From contig JALFIM010000081.1 of NCBI GenBank assembly GCA_022775985.1, forward strand, positions 1 through 37,250: DNA of 37,250 nt, read 5' to 3'. The translations under genes and the position numbers were made by a program. The stretch's first letter is position 1; each line of letters begins with the position of its first letter. The notes beneath the pieces were generated by a model that worked only from the letters and a program-made list of their open reading frames with translations, had not been told where the DNA came from and did not search any database. Below, one piece after another: positions 1 to 9,832 of this stretch. The DNA comes from Prevotella sp. (lineage in GTDB: Bacteria > Bacteroidota > Bacteroidia > Bacteroidales > Bacteroidaceae).

Positions 1-1113
1 GCTGCAAAATTCGATGCCTGTGAAGTGGGGTTAAATGGGGATGAGGCAGTAGTCACAAAAACTGAAACTACCATTTTCGTCTATGAAGTCAATAGTAAGG
101 GGGCTTTCATAAAGACAAAAGAAGGAGGAAAGTATTTGGCGAGGAACGACAAAACGGATTATGGCGTTGAGTTATTGGATAAGGTCAAAACTTCTGTTTG
201 TAAGACTAATTTGACTTTTGGCAGCAATACCAATGGTAGAGTAGATATTGAGATATGCAATAAATATTATTTTTATTGTAGGGTGGTGTCGAGTACAAGC
301 ATTATTTGGAAAGCATACACGTCGCATGTTGAATCTGAAGATTGTTATGTTACGATTTACAAGAAGAAGGAAACCACTCCTGTATCTGTTGTACTTAATG
401 GTAAAACATCGGATTCTAAGAATAAGGATGCGCTGGACGGACTTGATGGTAAGGTGGTTGACAATATTACGGTTGAGCGTTCTTTTGCGGCGGATGGGGG
501 ATGGTACACGTTGTGCTTGCCGTTTGCGCTTACTGCTGATGACATAGCCAATACGTTCAAGGGCGCATACTTCAATGAGTTCGTAGGCGTATATGTTGAC
601 GACAATGGTTTTGCTCGTCTGCAATTCAAGAAAGTGACAGAAACGGTTGCTGGCGTTCCGTATATGGTGTTGCCAAAGCAAACGGTTGACAACCCTGCTT
701 TCACAAATAAGACAATAACAACCACAGCACAGACCGTCAAGCATTATTGCACGGTAGGAGCTGGCAATACGCAGTTGGAATATTCTTTTATAGGCGTATT
801 TGACCCTACTCCTGTATCAGGGACTAATGTACGCTTCATAGGCGGAGACAAAGGTACGGAACTCCTGATGCCTGATGGCCCTGGAACGATAAATGGTCTT
901 AGGGCGTACTTCGAGTTTCCAGGAAATGCTTCGGGCTCGGTGACATATACGAAACTTAATGTCGATGATGGTTCAACATCTGGCATTGGTAAGGTTCAGC
1001 GTGATTTGATGCCTGATGCCATATATACCATTTCGGGTAGGAAGGTCAATGGCACTGAAAAAAGTCTTGCGCCAGGCGTATATATCATCAATGGTAAGAA
1101 AATAGTAAAATAA
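1..1113 (+). CDS. C-terminal part of a secreted surface protein (5' truncated by window edge)
   Basis: The frame is open to the first base of the window, so the true start lies upstream and about 370 codons are visible. I do not recognise a catalytic domain. The middle has a segment (YTLCLPFAL, near base 510) that I associate with large Prevotella cell-surface or leucine-rich-repeat proteins. The last 45 residues read like a compact beta-rich tail (AIYTISGRKV, then APGVYIINGKKIVK), which resembles the C-terminal sorting or anchoring domain of type IX secretion substrates in Bacteroidetes. The inference is an exported or surface-attached protein. The secretion route is inferred from the tail only, and the ligand or substrate cannot be told. 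There is a 293-bp gap before the next gene. Confidence 0.7.
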   Translation, partial: AAKFDACEVGLNGDEAVVTKTETTIFVYEVNSKGAFIKTKEGGKYLARNDKTDYGVELLDKVKTSVCKTNLTFGSNTNGRVDIEICNKYYFYCRVVSSTSIIWKAYTSHVESEDCYVTIYKKKETTPVSVVLNGKTSDSKNKDALDGLDGKVVDNITVERSFAADGGWYTLCLPFALTADDIANTFKGAYFNEFVGVYVDDNGFARLQFKKVTETVAGVPYMVLPKQTVDNPAFTNKTITTTAQTVKHYCTVGAGNTQLEYSFIGVFDPTPVSGTNVRFIGGDKGTELLMPDGPGTINGLRAYFEFPGNASGSVTYTKLNVDDGSTSGIGKVQRDLMPDAIYTISGRKVNGTEKSLAPGVYIINGKKIVK

Positions 1114-1250
1114 GATTGTGGTACTGTCTTATTGAAACCTGTTTGTGCCCCATTTCCGTTATGTGAGTTTGGAAGCAAAAGTCTTAATGTCGTACTGTTG
1201 GCGAAAATCTCGGTAAATCATCTTTCGTCGGCGTGGTTTTTTCAGCTATA

Positions 1251-1283
1251 TTCGTCATAGTTCGGTTTTTTGTTGTAACTTTG
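1251..1283 (+). promoter_or_regulatory. Bacteroidetes-type promoter upstream of the DMP19 gene
   Basis: A perfect TAnnTTTG box (TAACTTTG) lies at 1276-1283, with TTCG at 1251-1254 as a possible -33 element, spacer 21. It would give a leader of about 115 nt before the gene at 1407. The rest of the 1114-1406 gap shows nothing else I can name. The prediction rests on the consensus only. Confidence 0.5.
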
Positions 1284-1406
1284 CATCAAGTAGACTCTTG
1301 CATGATGCATGTGGCGAGGTGCCTGTTGCGTACAGACAGATGTTGTATGCCGTATCTGCAATTGTAGTGGGCTACTTTCATGAGAAGATTCTAAGAAAAT
1401 GAATTT

Positions 1407-1916
1407 ATGACGATGATAGCTACAATAAACGATGAGGAGCTGCAGAAAGCATCAGCTGAAGGGATGGATGCTTTTGTCGATGTGTTTGTGAAGCACACGC
1501 TTGACACTGTCGGCGGTGAACTCAATGGCGATACCATGCCACGTCTCAATTCTGACCAGATAACGCTGCTGGCTTACAGCATACTGCGTGACGAGGTGAT
1601 GGACGGAGGCTACATACAACTCATACACAACGGTTATGGAGGCTTTATATTCCTCAATCCTTTCGCACGGGCCATCAAGGAATGGGGGCTCGTAGACCTT
1701 GCACGCCATGTACGCAAGGTCATACCGCTATACAAGAAATATCATGAGTCCATTGAGACCGATTGTACCGATGAGGAGTTCATGGCCATGTTTGAGAAGA
1801 TGCCAGAGTTTGATGATTATGACGATGACTTCGTAGTGAACGAGGAGCAGTGGACAGCTCAGGTAGCTTACTATATAGATGAGCATATTGAACGCTTTGC
1901 ACATATTGTGCATTGA
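1407..1916 (+). CDS. DMP19 family protein (DUF4375-like)
   Basis: This 169-residue cytoplasmic protein has no signal peptide or membrane segment. The central block, with [15 protein letters not shown] followed by QLIHNGYGG and LNPFA (residues about 50-90), matches my memory of the DMP19/DUF4375 family. The founding member, from Neisseria, was described as a DNA mimic. The C-terminal third is very acidic ([10 protein letters not shown]), in keeping with that idea, but a DNA-mimic role here is inference. An alternative start at Met3 (1413) is possible. It is followed after 41 bp by smpB and may be cotranscribed with it. Confidence 0.65.
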   Translation: MTMIATINDEELQKASAEGMDAFVDVFVKHTLDTVGGELNGDTMPRLNSDQITLLAYSILRDEVMDGGYIQLIHNGYGGFIFLNPFARAIKEWGLVDLARHVRKVIPLYKKYHESIETDCTDEEFMAMFEKMPEFDDYDDDFVVNEEQWTAQVAYYIDEHIERFAHIVH

Positions 1917-1957
1917 TGGGATATGCAAGCACACTACATTTTCAAATATTCAGCAAT

Positions 1958-2437
1958 ATGAATAAGGAACAAGAGCTGTTAAGGAAGAAAAGCCCTGTGC
2001 AGATAAGGAACAAGAAGGCATCGTTTGAGTATTTCTTCGTGGAGACATATACTGCGGGCATTGTGCTCACAGGTACAGAGATAAAGTCAATACGTATGGG
2101 AAAGGCGAGCCTTGTGGACACGTTCTGCTATATAAACAATGGTGAGATATGGGTCAAGGGCATGAATGTATCGCCTTACTTCTATGGCTCCTACAATAAC
2201 CATGAGGCTAAGCGTGACCGTAAACTGCTGCTCACCAAACGCGAGATATATAAGTTGCAGGAAGCCACCAAGCAGACGGGCTACACCATAGTGCCCACGC
2301 TGCTGTTCATCGATAGCCATGGACGTGCTAAGGTTGACATCGCGCTATGCCGTGGTAAGAAGGAGTATGATAAGCGTCAGACTTTGAAAGAGAAGGAAGA
2401 TAGGCGTGAGATGGACAGGGTGATGAAGCACTATTGA
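1958..2437 (+). CDS. smpB: SsrA-binding protein SmpB
   Basis: SmpB binds tmRNA and brings it to stalled ribosomes for trans-translation. The 159-residue product from Met at 1958 has the family's usual length. It shows the OB-fold core, including [11 protein letters not shown] (about residues 36-46), and the basic C-terminal tail ([14 protein letters not shown]) that enters the decoding centre. The frame is open up to an ATG at 1913, but those 15 residues are unlike SmpB and overlap the preceding gene by 4 bp, so the start at 1958 is preferred. There is no Shine-Dalgarno sequence. It heads a run of same-strand genes with metH 85 bp downstream. No ssrA gene was seen in this window. Confidence 0.95.
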   Translation: MNKEQELLRKKSPVQIRNKKASFEYFFVETYTAGIVLTGTEIKSIRMGKASLVDTFCYINNGEIWVKGMNVSPYFYGSYNNHEAKRDRKLLLTKREIYKLQEATKQTGYTIVPTLLFIDSHGRAKVDIALCRGKKEYDKRQTLKEKEDRREMDRVMKHY

Positions 2438-2522
2438 AGTGTGTTGATTATAATATATGGCATGCGTATGATGTTTACTCGGACTATGATGCGTTGTATG
2501 CCAGTAGGTATTTATCTGACTG

Positions 2523-5279
2523 ATGATGAGTTTAGAACAAAGGATTAAAGACAGAATATTGGTTCTTGATGGTGCTATGGGCACGATGATACAGCAGTAC
2601 GGGCTTGAAGAGTCCGACTTTCGCGGCTATCGCTTTGCTGGTTCTGCAAAGATGCTGAAAGGCAATAACGACATGCTCAACATCACACGTCCCGATGTCA
2701 TTGAGGACATACATGATAAATACTTACGGGCAGGGGCAGACATCATCACTACCAATACGTTCAGCTCGCAGCGTGTGTCTGAGGCAGACTATGGGCTTGA
2801 GCCGTTTAGTCGTGAGATGGCACTTCTTGGAGCACGCATAGCCAGACGGTGTGCTGACAAATTCTCCACACCCGAATGGCCGCGCTATGTGTGTGGTAGC
2901 ATCGGACCTACCAACAAGACCTGCTCCATGTCGCCAGATGTAAACGACCCAGCGGCACGCGACCTCACATACGATGAACTGTTTGATGCATATACAGAGC
3001 AGATAGATGCTCTCGTAGAAGGTGAGGTGGACGCATTGCTTATAGAGACCATTTTCGACACACTTAATGCCAAGGTGGCTATTGATGCAGCAGTGGCGGT
3101 GATGCAAAGACGGTCTGTGCATTTGCCCATAATGCTGTCGGTGACTATCAGCGACCTTGCAGGGCGTACATTGAGCGGACAGACACTCGATGCGTTCCTT
3201 GCAAGCATCAGCAGTTATCCTGTGTTCTCAGTAGGACTCAACTGTTCGTTCGGTGCCAGGCAGATGTTGCCGTTCCTGCGTGAACTCGCCTCAAAGGCAC
3301 CTTATTATATATCGGTATATCCTAATGCAGGACTTCCTAACTCGCTCGGGCAGTATGACGAGACTCCCGACACCATGACTCCGCAGATTGCGGAAATCGT
3401 TGATGAGGGACTTGTCAATATCATAGGTGGGTGCTGTGGTACTACCGATGCTTTTATCGCACGCTATCTTGATGTAGTTAGTGGTAAAGCTCCTCACAAA
3501 CCCGTGAAGGCACCTTCTACGATGTGGCTTAGTGGACTCGACTTGCTTGACGTGACACCAGAGGTTCGCTTCGTGAATGTCGGTGAGCGGTGTAATGTGG
3601 CAGGTTCGAGAAAGTTTCTGCGGCTTATCAATGAGCGAAAATATACGGAAGCTCTCAGCATAGCACGCAAACAGGTAGAGGACGGAGCATTGGTGATAGA
3701 CGTGAATATGGACGATGGACTGCTTGATGCCAAGAAAGAGATGGTCAACTTCCTGAATCTTCTTGCATCAGAGCCAGACATTGCCAGAGTGCCTGTGATG
3801 ATAGACTCTTCTGATTGGGAAGTGGTGAAGGCAGGGCTTAAATGCCTTCAGGGCAAATGTATCGTGAACTCCATCTCGCTGAAAGCCGGTGAAGAGCAGT
3901 TCGTCAGCCATGCGCGTGACGTGAAACGATTTGGTGCGGCAGTAGTGGTGATGTGTTTTGATGAGGAAGGACAAGCTACGTCTTTTAAGCGTAAGATATC
4001 CATAGCACGCCGAGCCTATGACATTCTCACCAAGCAGGTGGGGATGAATCCGCTTGACATCATTTTCGATCCCAACATATTGGCCGTGGCTACTGGCATG
4101 GAAGAACATGACAGCTATGCTTTGGAGTTCATCAAGGCTACAGGATGGATAAAGCAGAATCTCCCAGGCGCACATGTCAGTGGAGGTGTCAGCAACCTGT
4201 CTTTTTCTTTCCGTGGCAACAACTATATACGTGAGGCCATGCATGCAGTGTTTCTATATCACGCTATCAGACAAGGCATGGACTTCGGTATCGTAAATCC
4301 CGCTGCCAAAGTGGCTTACGATGATATACCTAAAGAGTATCTTCAGACAATAGAGGATGTCATCCTCAACCGTTGTCCAGACGCTTCTTCGCGACTTATT
4401 GATTTGGCAGAGTCAGTGAAAGACAGCGGCCTGGCTGTTGGAAAAGCAGTAACGAGTAATGGCTCTTGTGCTTCCAATCAGCAGGAGTGGCGTGAAGGCT
4501 CTGTCGAGCAGCGTTTGAAATATGCGCTTAAAAAAGGTATTGGCGACTGGCTTGATGCCGATATCCATGAGGCTCTTGATAAGTATCCACGTGCTGTGGA
4601 TATCATAGAGGGGCCTCTCATGGCAGGGATGAATGAGGTGGGCGAACTTTTTGGCTGTGGAAAGATGTTCTTGCCGCAAGTTGTAAAGACCGCTCGCATC
4701 ATGAAGCAAGCAGTGGCCGTGCTCCAACCGTACATTGAGGCAGACAAGTCAGAAGGCTCAACTGCTGGTAAGGTGCTTATGGCCACAGTCAAGGGTGATG
4801 TACATGACATCGGCAAGAATATAGTGGACGTGGTGCTGGCATGCAACAATTATGAGGTAATAGACCTTGGCGTAATGGTTCCTGCGGAACAAATCGTGCA
4901 GAAAGCCATAGAGACCAACGCCGACATTGTAGGACTTAGCGGCCTAATTACCCCAAGCCTTCAGGAGATGGTCAATGTGGCCGTAGAGATGAAGCGTGCA
5001 GGACTTAGCATACCATTGATGATAGGTGGAGCCACGACGAGTGAGATGCATGCCGCGTTGAAGATAGCTCCGCAGTATGATGGCCCAGTCATCTGGACAA
5101 AGGATGCCGCGCAGGTGCCGATAGCAGCAGCCCGTGTGATGAAGCCGGGAGGCAAGGAGACGGAGAAGAAAAGGCTCAATGAGCGATACGCACAGCTACG
5201 AGCCGAATATGCTGCCAACCAACAGAAACTTATGTCGCTCGATGAAGCTCGTGGCAGAAAGCTCGACCTGTGGAGTTGA
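2523..5279 (+). CDS. metH: Cobalamin-dependent methionine synthase, short form without reactivation domain
   Basis: MetH transfers the methyl group of 5-methyltetrahydrofolate to homocysteine through cobalamin. Visible domains are: homocysteine-binding barrel (about 1-320) with zinc ligands Cys241, Cys304 and Cys305 (GLNCSF, GGCCGT); pterin-binding domain (about 340-610) with [12 protein letters not shown]; cap domain (about 655-745); and the B12 domain with the lower-ligand motif DVHDIGKN (His761). The protein ends at residue 918 just inside the linker after the B12 domain. The roughly 330-residue AdoMet-binding reactivation domain of the 1227-residue E. coli enzyme is absent, and no remnant follows the stop. 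I recall short forms in Bacteroidetes, so this is probably not a broken gene. The start is at 2523 or 2526. No cobalamin or SAM riboswitch is apparent in the 85-bp gap upstream. Confidence 0.95.
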   Translation: MMSLEQRIKDRILVLDGAMGTMIQQYGLEESDFRGYRFAGSAKMLKGNNDMLNITRPDVIEDIHDKYLRAGADIITTNTFSSQRVSEADYGLEPFSREMALLGARIARRCADKFSTPEWPRYVCGSIGPTNKTCSMSPDVNDPAARDLTYDELFDAYTEQIDALVEGEVDALLIETIFDTLNAKVAIDAAVAVMQRRSVHLPIMLSVTISDLAGRTLSGQTLDAFLASISSYPVFSVGLNCSFGARQMLPFLRELASKAPYYISVYPNAGLPNSLGQYDETPDTMTPQIAEIVDEGLVNIIGGCCGTTDAFIARYLDVVSGKAPHKPVKAPSTMWLSGLDLLDVTPEVRFVNVGERCNVAGSRKFLRLINERKYTEALSIARKQVEDGALVIDVNMDDGLLDAKKEMVNFLNLLASEPDIARVPVMIDSSDWEVVKAGLKCLQGKCIVNSISLKAGEEQFVSHARDVKRFGAAVVVMCFDEEGQATSFKRKISIARRAYDILTKQVGMNPLDIIFDPNILAVATGMEEHDSYALEFIKATGWIKQNLPGAHVSGGVSNLSFSFRGNNYIREAMHAVFLYHAIRQGMDFGIVNPAAKVAYDDIPKEYLQTIEDVILNRCPDASSRLIDLAESVKDSGLAVGKAVTSNGSCASNQQEWREGSVEQRLKYALKKGIGDWLDADIHEALDKYPRAVDIIEGPLMAGMNEVGELFGCGKMFLPQVVKTARIMKQAVAVLQPYIEADKSEGSTAGKVLMATVKGDVHDIGKNIVDVVLACNNYEVIDLGVMVPAEQIVQKAIETNADIVGLSGLITPSLQEMVNVAVEMKRAGLSIPLMIGGATTSEMHAALKIAPQYDGPVIWTKDAAQVPIAAARVMKPGGKETEKKRLNERYAQLRAEYAANQQKLMSLDEARGRKLDLWS

Positions 5280-5316
5280 TATGAAATACAAAAGAATGAT
5301 TTAATCGTATTCAGAT

Positions 5317-6183
5317 ATGGTTTTTAATAAGAAAAGAGTATGGCATTGTTTGCCTGGCCAGCCCATTACGGAGCTTGACGAGAAGGTCATGTATTGGGAA
5401 CGTAAGGGCAAGACCGTTCCTTCGAGGAGTTTGGTGAAAACTCCCGAACAGATAGAGGGAATCCGCCGTAGTGGAGTAGTGAACACTGGGGTACTGGATG
5501 AGGTAGCCAAGCAGATTCACATAGGAATGAATACACTTGAGATAGACAAGATATGCTACGACTATTGCGTGGCTCATGGAGCCACGCCAGCATGTCTCGG
5601 GTATGAAGGCTATCCAAAGAGCGTGTGTACGAGCATCAATGAGGTGGTGTGTCACGGCATTCCCAAAGAAGAGGATGTGCTTCAGGAAGGCGACATCATA
5701 AATGTCGATTTCACCACAATACTTGACGGTTATTATGCCGATGCCTCGCGTATGTTTATCATGGGTAAGACTACTCCCGAGAAAGAACAACTCGTGCGTG
5801 TGGCCAAGGAGTGCCTTGAGGTGGGAGCTGAGGCTGCTGCCAAGCCTTACTGTTTCGTGGGCGACATAGGACATGCCGTGCAGAAACACGCAGAGAAATA
5901 TCATTACGGTGTGGTACGCGACCTCTGTGGGCATGGCGTGGGCCTTAAATTCCATGAGGAGCCAGAAGTGCTGCACTATGGACACAAGGGTCAGGGCATG
6001 CTTATCGTACCCGGTATGGTGTTTACAATAGAGCCTATGATAAACATGGGTACATGGGAGGTGTTTCTTGATGCCGATGACAAGTATGGTTGGGAGATTA
6101 TCACTGGAGACGAACTTCCAAGCGCTCAGTGGGAACATACGTTTGTCATGACTGAGCATGGACTTGAGATTCTTACTCATTGA
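5317..6183 (+). CDS. map: Type I methionine aminopeptidase with N-terminal extension
   Basis: This enzyme removes the initiator methionine from nascent proteins. All five metal ligands are visible by motif: Asp131 and Asp142 (in NVDF...YYADAS), His206 (GHGVG), Glu239 (FTIEPM) and Glu273 (QWEHTF). His113 in VCHGIP matches the substrate-binding histidine. At 288 residues it is about 25 longer than E. coli Map because of an N-terminal stretch of about 40 residues (starting MVFNKKRVWHCLPG) that I take to be the Bacteroidetes form. It sits 37 bp after metH and 36 bp before tsaD, so it is probably in the same transcript. Confidence 0.94.
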   Translation: MVFNKKRVWHCLPGQPITELDEKVMYWERKGKTVPSRSLVKTPEQIEGIRRSGVVNTGVLDEVAKQIHIGMNTLEIDKICYDYCVAHGATPACLGYEGYPKSVCTSINEVVCHGIPKEEDVLQEGDIINVDFTTILDGYYADASRMFIMGKTTPEKEQLVRVAKECLEVGAEAAAKPYCFVGDIGHAVQKHAEKYHYGVVRDLCGHGVGLKFHEEPEVLHYGHKGQGMLIVPGMVFTIEPMINMGTWEVFLDADDKYGWEIITGDELPSAQWEHTFVMTEHGLEILTH

Positions 6184-6219
6184 TGATATTGTGGCAATAC
6201 TGATATATGATAGAGTGAA

Positions 6220-7245
6220 ATGAAAAACGTTTATATATTAGGTATAGAGAGCAGCTGCGACGACACTTCGGCCGCCGTGCTGCGCAATGGGGTGCTGTTG
6301 AGCAATGTGACAGCATCGCAGGATGTTCACCGTGAATACGGTGGAGTAGTGCCAGAGCTCGCTTCGCGTGCCCATCAGCAGAATATCGTGCCCGTAGTGA
6401 GCGCAGCCTTGAAGCGTGCTGGCATTACTAAGGAGCAATTGACAGCCGTGGCATTTACGCGAGGGCCGGGACTTATGGGTTCATTGCTTGTGGGAGTGAG
6501 CTTTACCAAGGGGTTCGCACGCAGTCTCGGGATTCCCATGATTGATGTCAACCATCTTCAGGGGCATGTGATGGCTCATTTCATAAAGGAGAGCGATGAT
6601 GACAAGTCGGCACCGCCTTTCCCGTTTATCTGTCTGCTTGTGAGTGGTGGCAACTCACAGATAGTCAAGGTCAATGCCTACAATGACATGGAAGTGCTTG
6701 GGCAGACCATCGATGATGCTGCTGGTGAGGCTATAGACAAATGCTCTAAAGTCATGGGGTTGGGTTATCCTGGAGGCCCTATTATTGACAGGCTTGCACG
6801 ACAGGGCAATCCGAAGGCGTACACATTCTCTGAGCCTCATATACAAGGGCTTGATTATAGCTTTAGCGGACTTAAAACATCTTTCCTTTACAGTCTGCGG
6901 AAATGGGTGGCCGAAGATCCTGATTTCGTGGAGCACCACAAGAATGATTTAGCTGCAAGCCTTGAGCATACCATCGTAGACATACTTATGAACAAGTTGC
7001 GCAAGGCCGTCAAGCAGACAGGCATAAAGCATGTGGCAGTGGCTGGTGGCGTGTCGGCAAACAACGGTTTGCGCAATGCTTTCCGTGAGCATGCCGACAA
7101 GTATGGCTGGACAATATACATCCCTAAGTTCAGCTATACCACGGACAATGCCGCAATGATAGCTATCACTGGCTATTACAAATATCTTGACAATGACTTC
7201 TGTACCATAGACAAGCCGGCTTTCAGTAAGGTTACATTCAAGTGA
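6220..7245 (+). CDS. tsaD: tRNA threonylcarbamoyladenosine transferase TsaD
   Basis: TsaD, with TsaB and TsaE, moves the threonylcarbamoyl group from threonylcarbamoyl-AMP to A37 of tRNAs that read ANN codons. The ASKHA-fold protein has the N-terminal IESSCDDTSAAV motif (residues 9-20), the metal-binding pair His112 and His116 (NHLQGH), and the C-terminal VAGGVSANNGLR and TTDNAAM nucleotide and metal motifs. Length (341) is standard. The substrate of MtaB, encoded 2.6 kb downstream, is the product of this reaction. TsaB, TsaC and TsaE are not in the window. Confidence 0.96.
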   Translation: MKNVYILGIESSCDDTSAAVLRNGVLLSNVTASQDVHREYGGVVPELASRAHQQNIVPVVSAALKRAGITKEQLTAVAFTRGPGLMGSLLVGVSFTKGFARSLGIPMIDVNHLQGHVMAHFIKESDDDKSAPPFPFICLLVSGGNSQIVKVNAYNDMEVLGQTIDDAAGEAIDKCSKVMGLGYPGGPIIDRLARQGNPKAYTFSEPHIQGLDYSFSGLKTSFLYSLRKWVAEDPDFVEHHKNDLAASLEHTIVDILMNKLRKAVKQTGIKHVAVAGGVSANNGLRNAFREHADKYGWTIYIPKFSYTTDNAAMIAITGYYKYLDNDFCTIDKPAFSKVTFK

Positions 7246-7294
7246 GCCGTGTATGCCGCAGTGTATAGGACAACAAACATAACATAAAAAGAAA

Positions 7295-7825
7295 ATGGAA
7301 TTCGAGAAAAAAGTATTGAGCAGAGAGATACAGCAATATCTGTATGAGTCGGGAAAGACCGTAGGTACGGCCGAGAGCTGTACAGGAGGCCGTGTTGCTG
7401 AGGCCATGATAGCCGTGCCTGGAGCATCGGCTTACTTCAAGGGTGGTATCGTATGCTATACTAATGAGATAAAGGAGCGTCTGCTGTCTGTTGACAAGCA
7501 GTTGCTTGAAGAGAAGTCTGCCGTATGTGAGGAGGTGGCACAAGCCATGGTTAAGGGTGCCATCAAGGCCCTCAATGTAGACTTCGCCGTCGCTACTACT
7601 GGCGTAGCAGGTCCTGGCGGTGGTACGGCAGAAAATCCTGTCGGCACTATCTGGATAGCCTGCGGCTCTGCTGATGAGGTGGTCACGGTGAAGCTGACAG
7701 AGGATTTCGGGCGTGACATAAACCTTGCCATCGCCACGAGCAAGGCTCTTCAGTTGTTCCTTGACTTCTTGGCAAAGCATCTGCCGGCAAAGAGCGATGA
7801 CGATGCCGCACAGACTGTGGAGTGA
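7295..7825 (+). CDS. pncC: CinA C-terminal-domain nicotinamide-nucleotide amidohydrolase (PncC type)
   Basis: The protein is a stand-alone CinA C-terminal domain, 176 residues. This family deamidates nicotinamide mononucleotide to nicotinate mononucleotide, recycling the NMN made by DNA ligase. The signature TAESCTGGRVAEAM (residues 25-38) holds the conserved Ser-Cys-Thr-Gly-Gly turn, and GVAGPGGGTAENPVGT follows near residue 105. The N-terminal molybdopterin-binding-like domain of full CinA is missing, as in E. coli PncC/YgaD. It follows tsaD by 49 bp. A 189-bp gap with no recognisable signal separates it from the next gene. Confidence 0.9.
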   Translation: MEFEKKVLSREIQQYLYESGKTVGTAESCTGGRVAEAMIAVPGASAYFKGGIVCYTNEIKERLLSVDKQLLEEKSAVCEEVAQAMVKGAIKALNVDFAVATTGVAGPGGGTAENPVGTIWIACGSADEVVTVKLTEDFGRDINLAIATSKALQLFLDFLAKHLPAKSDDDAAQTVE

Positions 7826-8014
7826 TGACATAGAGGGAGGAGTCTTTTCCCATGCACCCACTATCGCATTAACAGTCATGTAGCGATGAACTGTGGTGCA
7901 GTAAAGAGGAAAACTGGGCCGTATCGGTCATGATAACGTAAGTGGAGTGAATTTCATGTCATGCGTTATGTGACTGGGTGTCGCGTTTCTTGCAGAATAT
8001 AAATAAACTGTATA

Positions 8015-9787
8015 ATGAAAAGGTTTTATATCTGTCTTGTCGTAGCCTTGCTGGTGGCAGGATGTATGGAAGTAGTCCATGTGTTCGCCCAGAAGAAACC
8101 TATGCCCAATCCTCTTGGCAGTGTGGCTCCACATAAAGTCCTCGCCCCGTTGTTCGGCAGACTTATCGCTGAGAAAGCGGCGGCAGCCAGGGCGGCAGGA
8201 CGGAACCCTAAAGACAACAGTATAATCAGTGGAACCTTGCTCTACACTGACGGTACGCCGGCAAAGAGTGTGGTAGTGAGCGATGGGGTGAGTTGTGTGG
8301 TCACGGATAGTGTGGGGCACTACAAGCTCAAGCGTGACAAGACATCCCGCTTTGTGTTCTATACCGTTCCTGCCGACTGCGAGGTTCCAGTACATTCTTC
8401 TACCGACCATACGGCTTGTTTCTATTTGGCATTGTCGGCATCAAGGTCGGTGTATGACTTCACTTTGACCCACTTGCCAGAAGGACGTAAGGAGACTGAC
8501 TACAGGATGATAGTCATAGGCGACCCTCAGGTCACCAATGCTGTCAACCCTTACTATGAAGGCCCTGACGACAACCCTGTGAGTAAGTCGGACGTGGCAC
8601 GTTTCACCGATGAGACAATGGTCGATATACGCCGTACCATAAGCCGAATGCCGGCAGGAGTGCGTGTCTATGGCATCAGCATGGGTGATGACGTACAATA
8701 TTATGGAGGATATAACGCTGCACTTGAACGACAGATAAGAACCGCGTTAGGGACTTCAGAGATGCGCCTTTTCTCCGTTATCGGCAATCATGACCAGGAC
8801 GGCAGTGCCTTGTATAAGCGCAAATGGGAGGATAGCTGGGGGCCTACCGACTATTCGTTCGACCGTGGCGATGAGCATTATGTGTGCTTCAATAACGTGC
8901 AGTTCACCAAGAACAGCTCCTATTATTCGCCGGGTGAGCTTACCGATAAGCAGGTGGCGTGGCTGAGGCAGGACTTGGCATTGACACCGAAGTACAAGAA
9001 GGTTGTCCTCTGCTACCACATTCCGCTGACATTCGGCAACCGTCCGTCCGCAAAAGCCCAGTCGCTTGATATGGCTACCGAGGAGGGGCATTACTCCTCA
9101 TCGCGTTTGTCATCGTTGCTGCGCATGCTGTACCAGTTCAAGGGCGGTTATGAATTGTTCTGTGGGCATACTCATTTTGCTATCAATCATGAGATAGAAT
9201 ATGAAGGGCATCATGTCATGGAGCACTGTCATGCAGCGGCTTGTGGCAATATATGGCAGTCTGACATCAATATATGTGGGACTCCCAACGGTTATTATGT
9301 CTACAGTTTCGCTGGTGGGCAGCTTACCGATTGCTATTACAAGGGTACGTTTTGGCCAGCAGAGAGGCAGATGACCCTGTTCCGCGCATCCACCAACTTC
9401 AATGGAGAGTCGTATGCCAATGACTGGAACTTGCCGCATGACTCGTTGATGATTGTGGCAAACGTGTTCAATGCCGACTCCCGATGGACTGTCACGATGG
9501 TGGAGAATGGGCAGGAGTATCCCATGCACAGGATAACCAATTGTGGTCAGGACGCTTTTTCCACTGGCTACCATCACAAGTACAGCAAGGCCGTGCCTTA
9601 TCGGTTTACGAGCAAGCAGAATGGCTACCTCATAATGAATCATCTATATTATTATGAGCAGAAGATGGCTGGGGCGGCTTTCGTGGTGCGTGCGCGTGAC
9701 CCATACGGACATGTGTTTGAGTGCGGCAGTGATGAGATTGTGACAGAGCCTTTCTTCAATTACGCGCACAGTTATGCTACAAAGTGA
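8015..9787 (+). CDS. Exported calcineurin-like metallophosphoesterase, putative lipoprotein
   Basis: The N-terminus is a signal peptide with a lipobox-like LVAGC ending at Cys17, so it is probably a membrane-anchored periplasmic or surface enzyme. A small beta-sandwich-like segment (about 70-110, VTDSVGHYKLK) precedes the catalytic domain. The metallophosphoesterase motifs are in order: GDPQ (169-172), GDD (224-226), GNHD (257-260), His335 in CYHIP, and CGHTH (383-387). The last 150 residues match the C-terminal domain commonly found in Bacteroidetes calcineurin-like phosphoesterases. The substrate is unknown; phosphodiesters or phosphomonoesters are possible. A second signal-peptidase reading (cleavage after VFAQ, residue 26) is also plausible, which would make it soluble. 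Confidence 0.85.
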   Translation: MKRFYICLVVALLVAGCMEVVHVFAQKKPMPNPLGSVAPHKVLAPLFGRLIAEKAAAARAAGRNPKDNSIISGTLLYTDGTPAKSVVVSDGVSCVVTDSVGHYKLKRDKTSRFVFYTVPADCEVPVHSSTDHTACFYLALSASRSVYDFTLTHLPEGRKETDYRMIVIGDPQVTNAVNPYYEGPDDNPVSKSDVARFTDETMVDIRRTISRMPAGVRVYGISMGDDVQYYGGYNAALERQIRTALGTSEMRLFSVIGNHDQDGSALYKRKWEDSWGPTDYSFDRGDEHYVCFNNVQFTKNSSYYSPGELTDKQVAWLRQDLALTPKYKKVVLCYHIPLTFGNRPSAKAQSLDMATEEGHYSSSRLSSLLRMLYQFKGGYELFCGHTHFAINHEIEYEGHHVMEHCHAAACGNIWQSDINICGTPNGYYVYSFAGGQLTDCYYKGTFWPAERQMTLFRASTNFNGESYANDWNLPHDSLMIVANVFNADSRWTVTMVENGQEYPMHRITNCGQDAFSTGYHHKYSKAVPYRFTSKQNGYLIMNHLYYYEQKMAGAAFVVRARDPYGHVFECGSDEIVTEPFFNYAHSYATK

Positions 9788-9832
9788 TATGCTCTATAAC
9801 GGGAATACCATAATTCTGAAAATTATTTTACA

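Noticed and set aside
1109..1133. Hairpin AATAAGA/TCTTATT right after the first gene
   Set aside because: Only 7 bp, AT-rich, with an 11-nt loop and no T-run; too weak to call a terminator.
2438..2522. Cobalamin riboswitch upstream of metH
   Set aside because: The gap is only 85 bp, too short for a cobalamin riboswitch, and has no B12-box-like sequence.
2523..5279. metH regarded as a pseudogene because it lacks its last domain
   Set aside because: All other domains and ligands are intact, the stop falls at a domain boundary, and no broken remainder follows.
5311..6180. Minus-strand frame of 289 codons opposite map
   Set aside because: It covers map almost exactly, and the predicted product has no family likeness; map has all catalytic residues.
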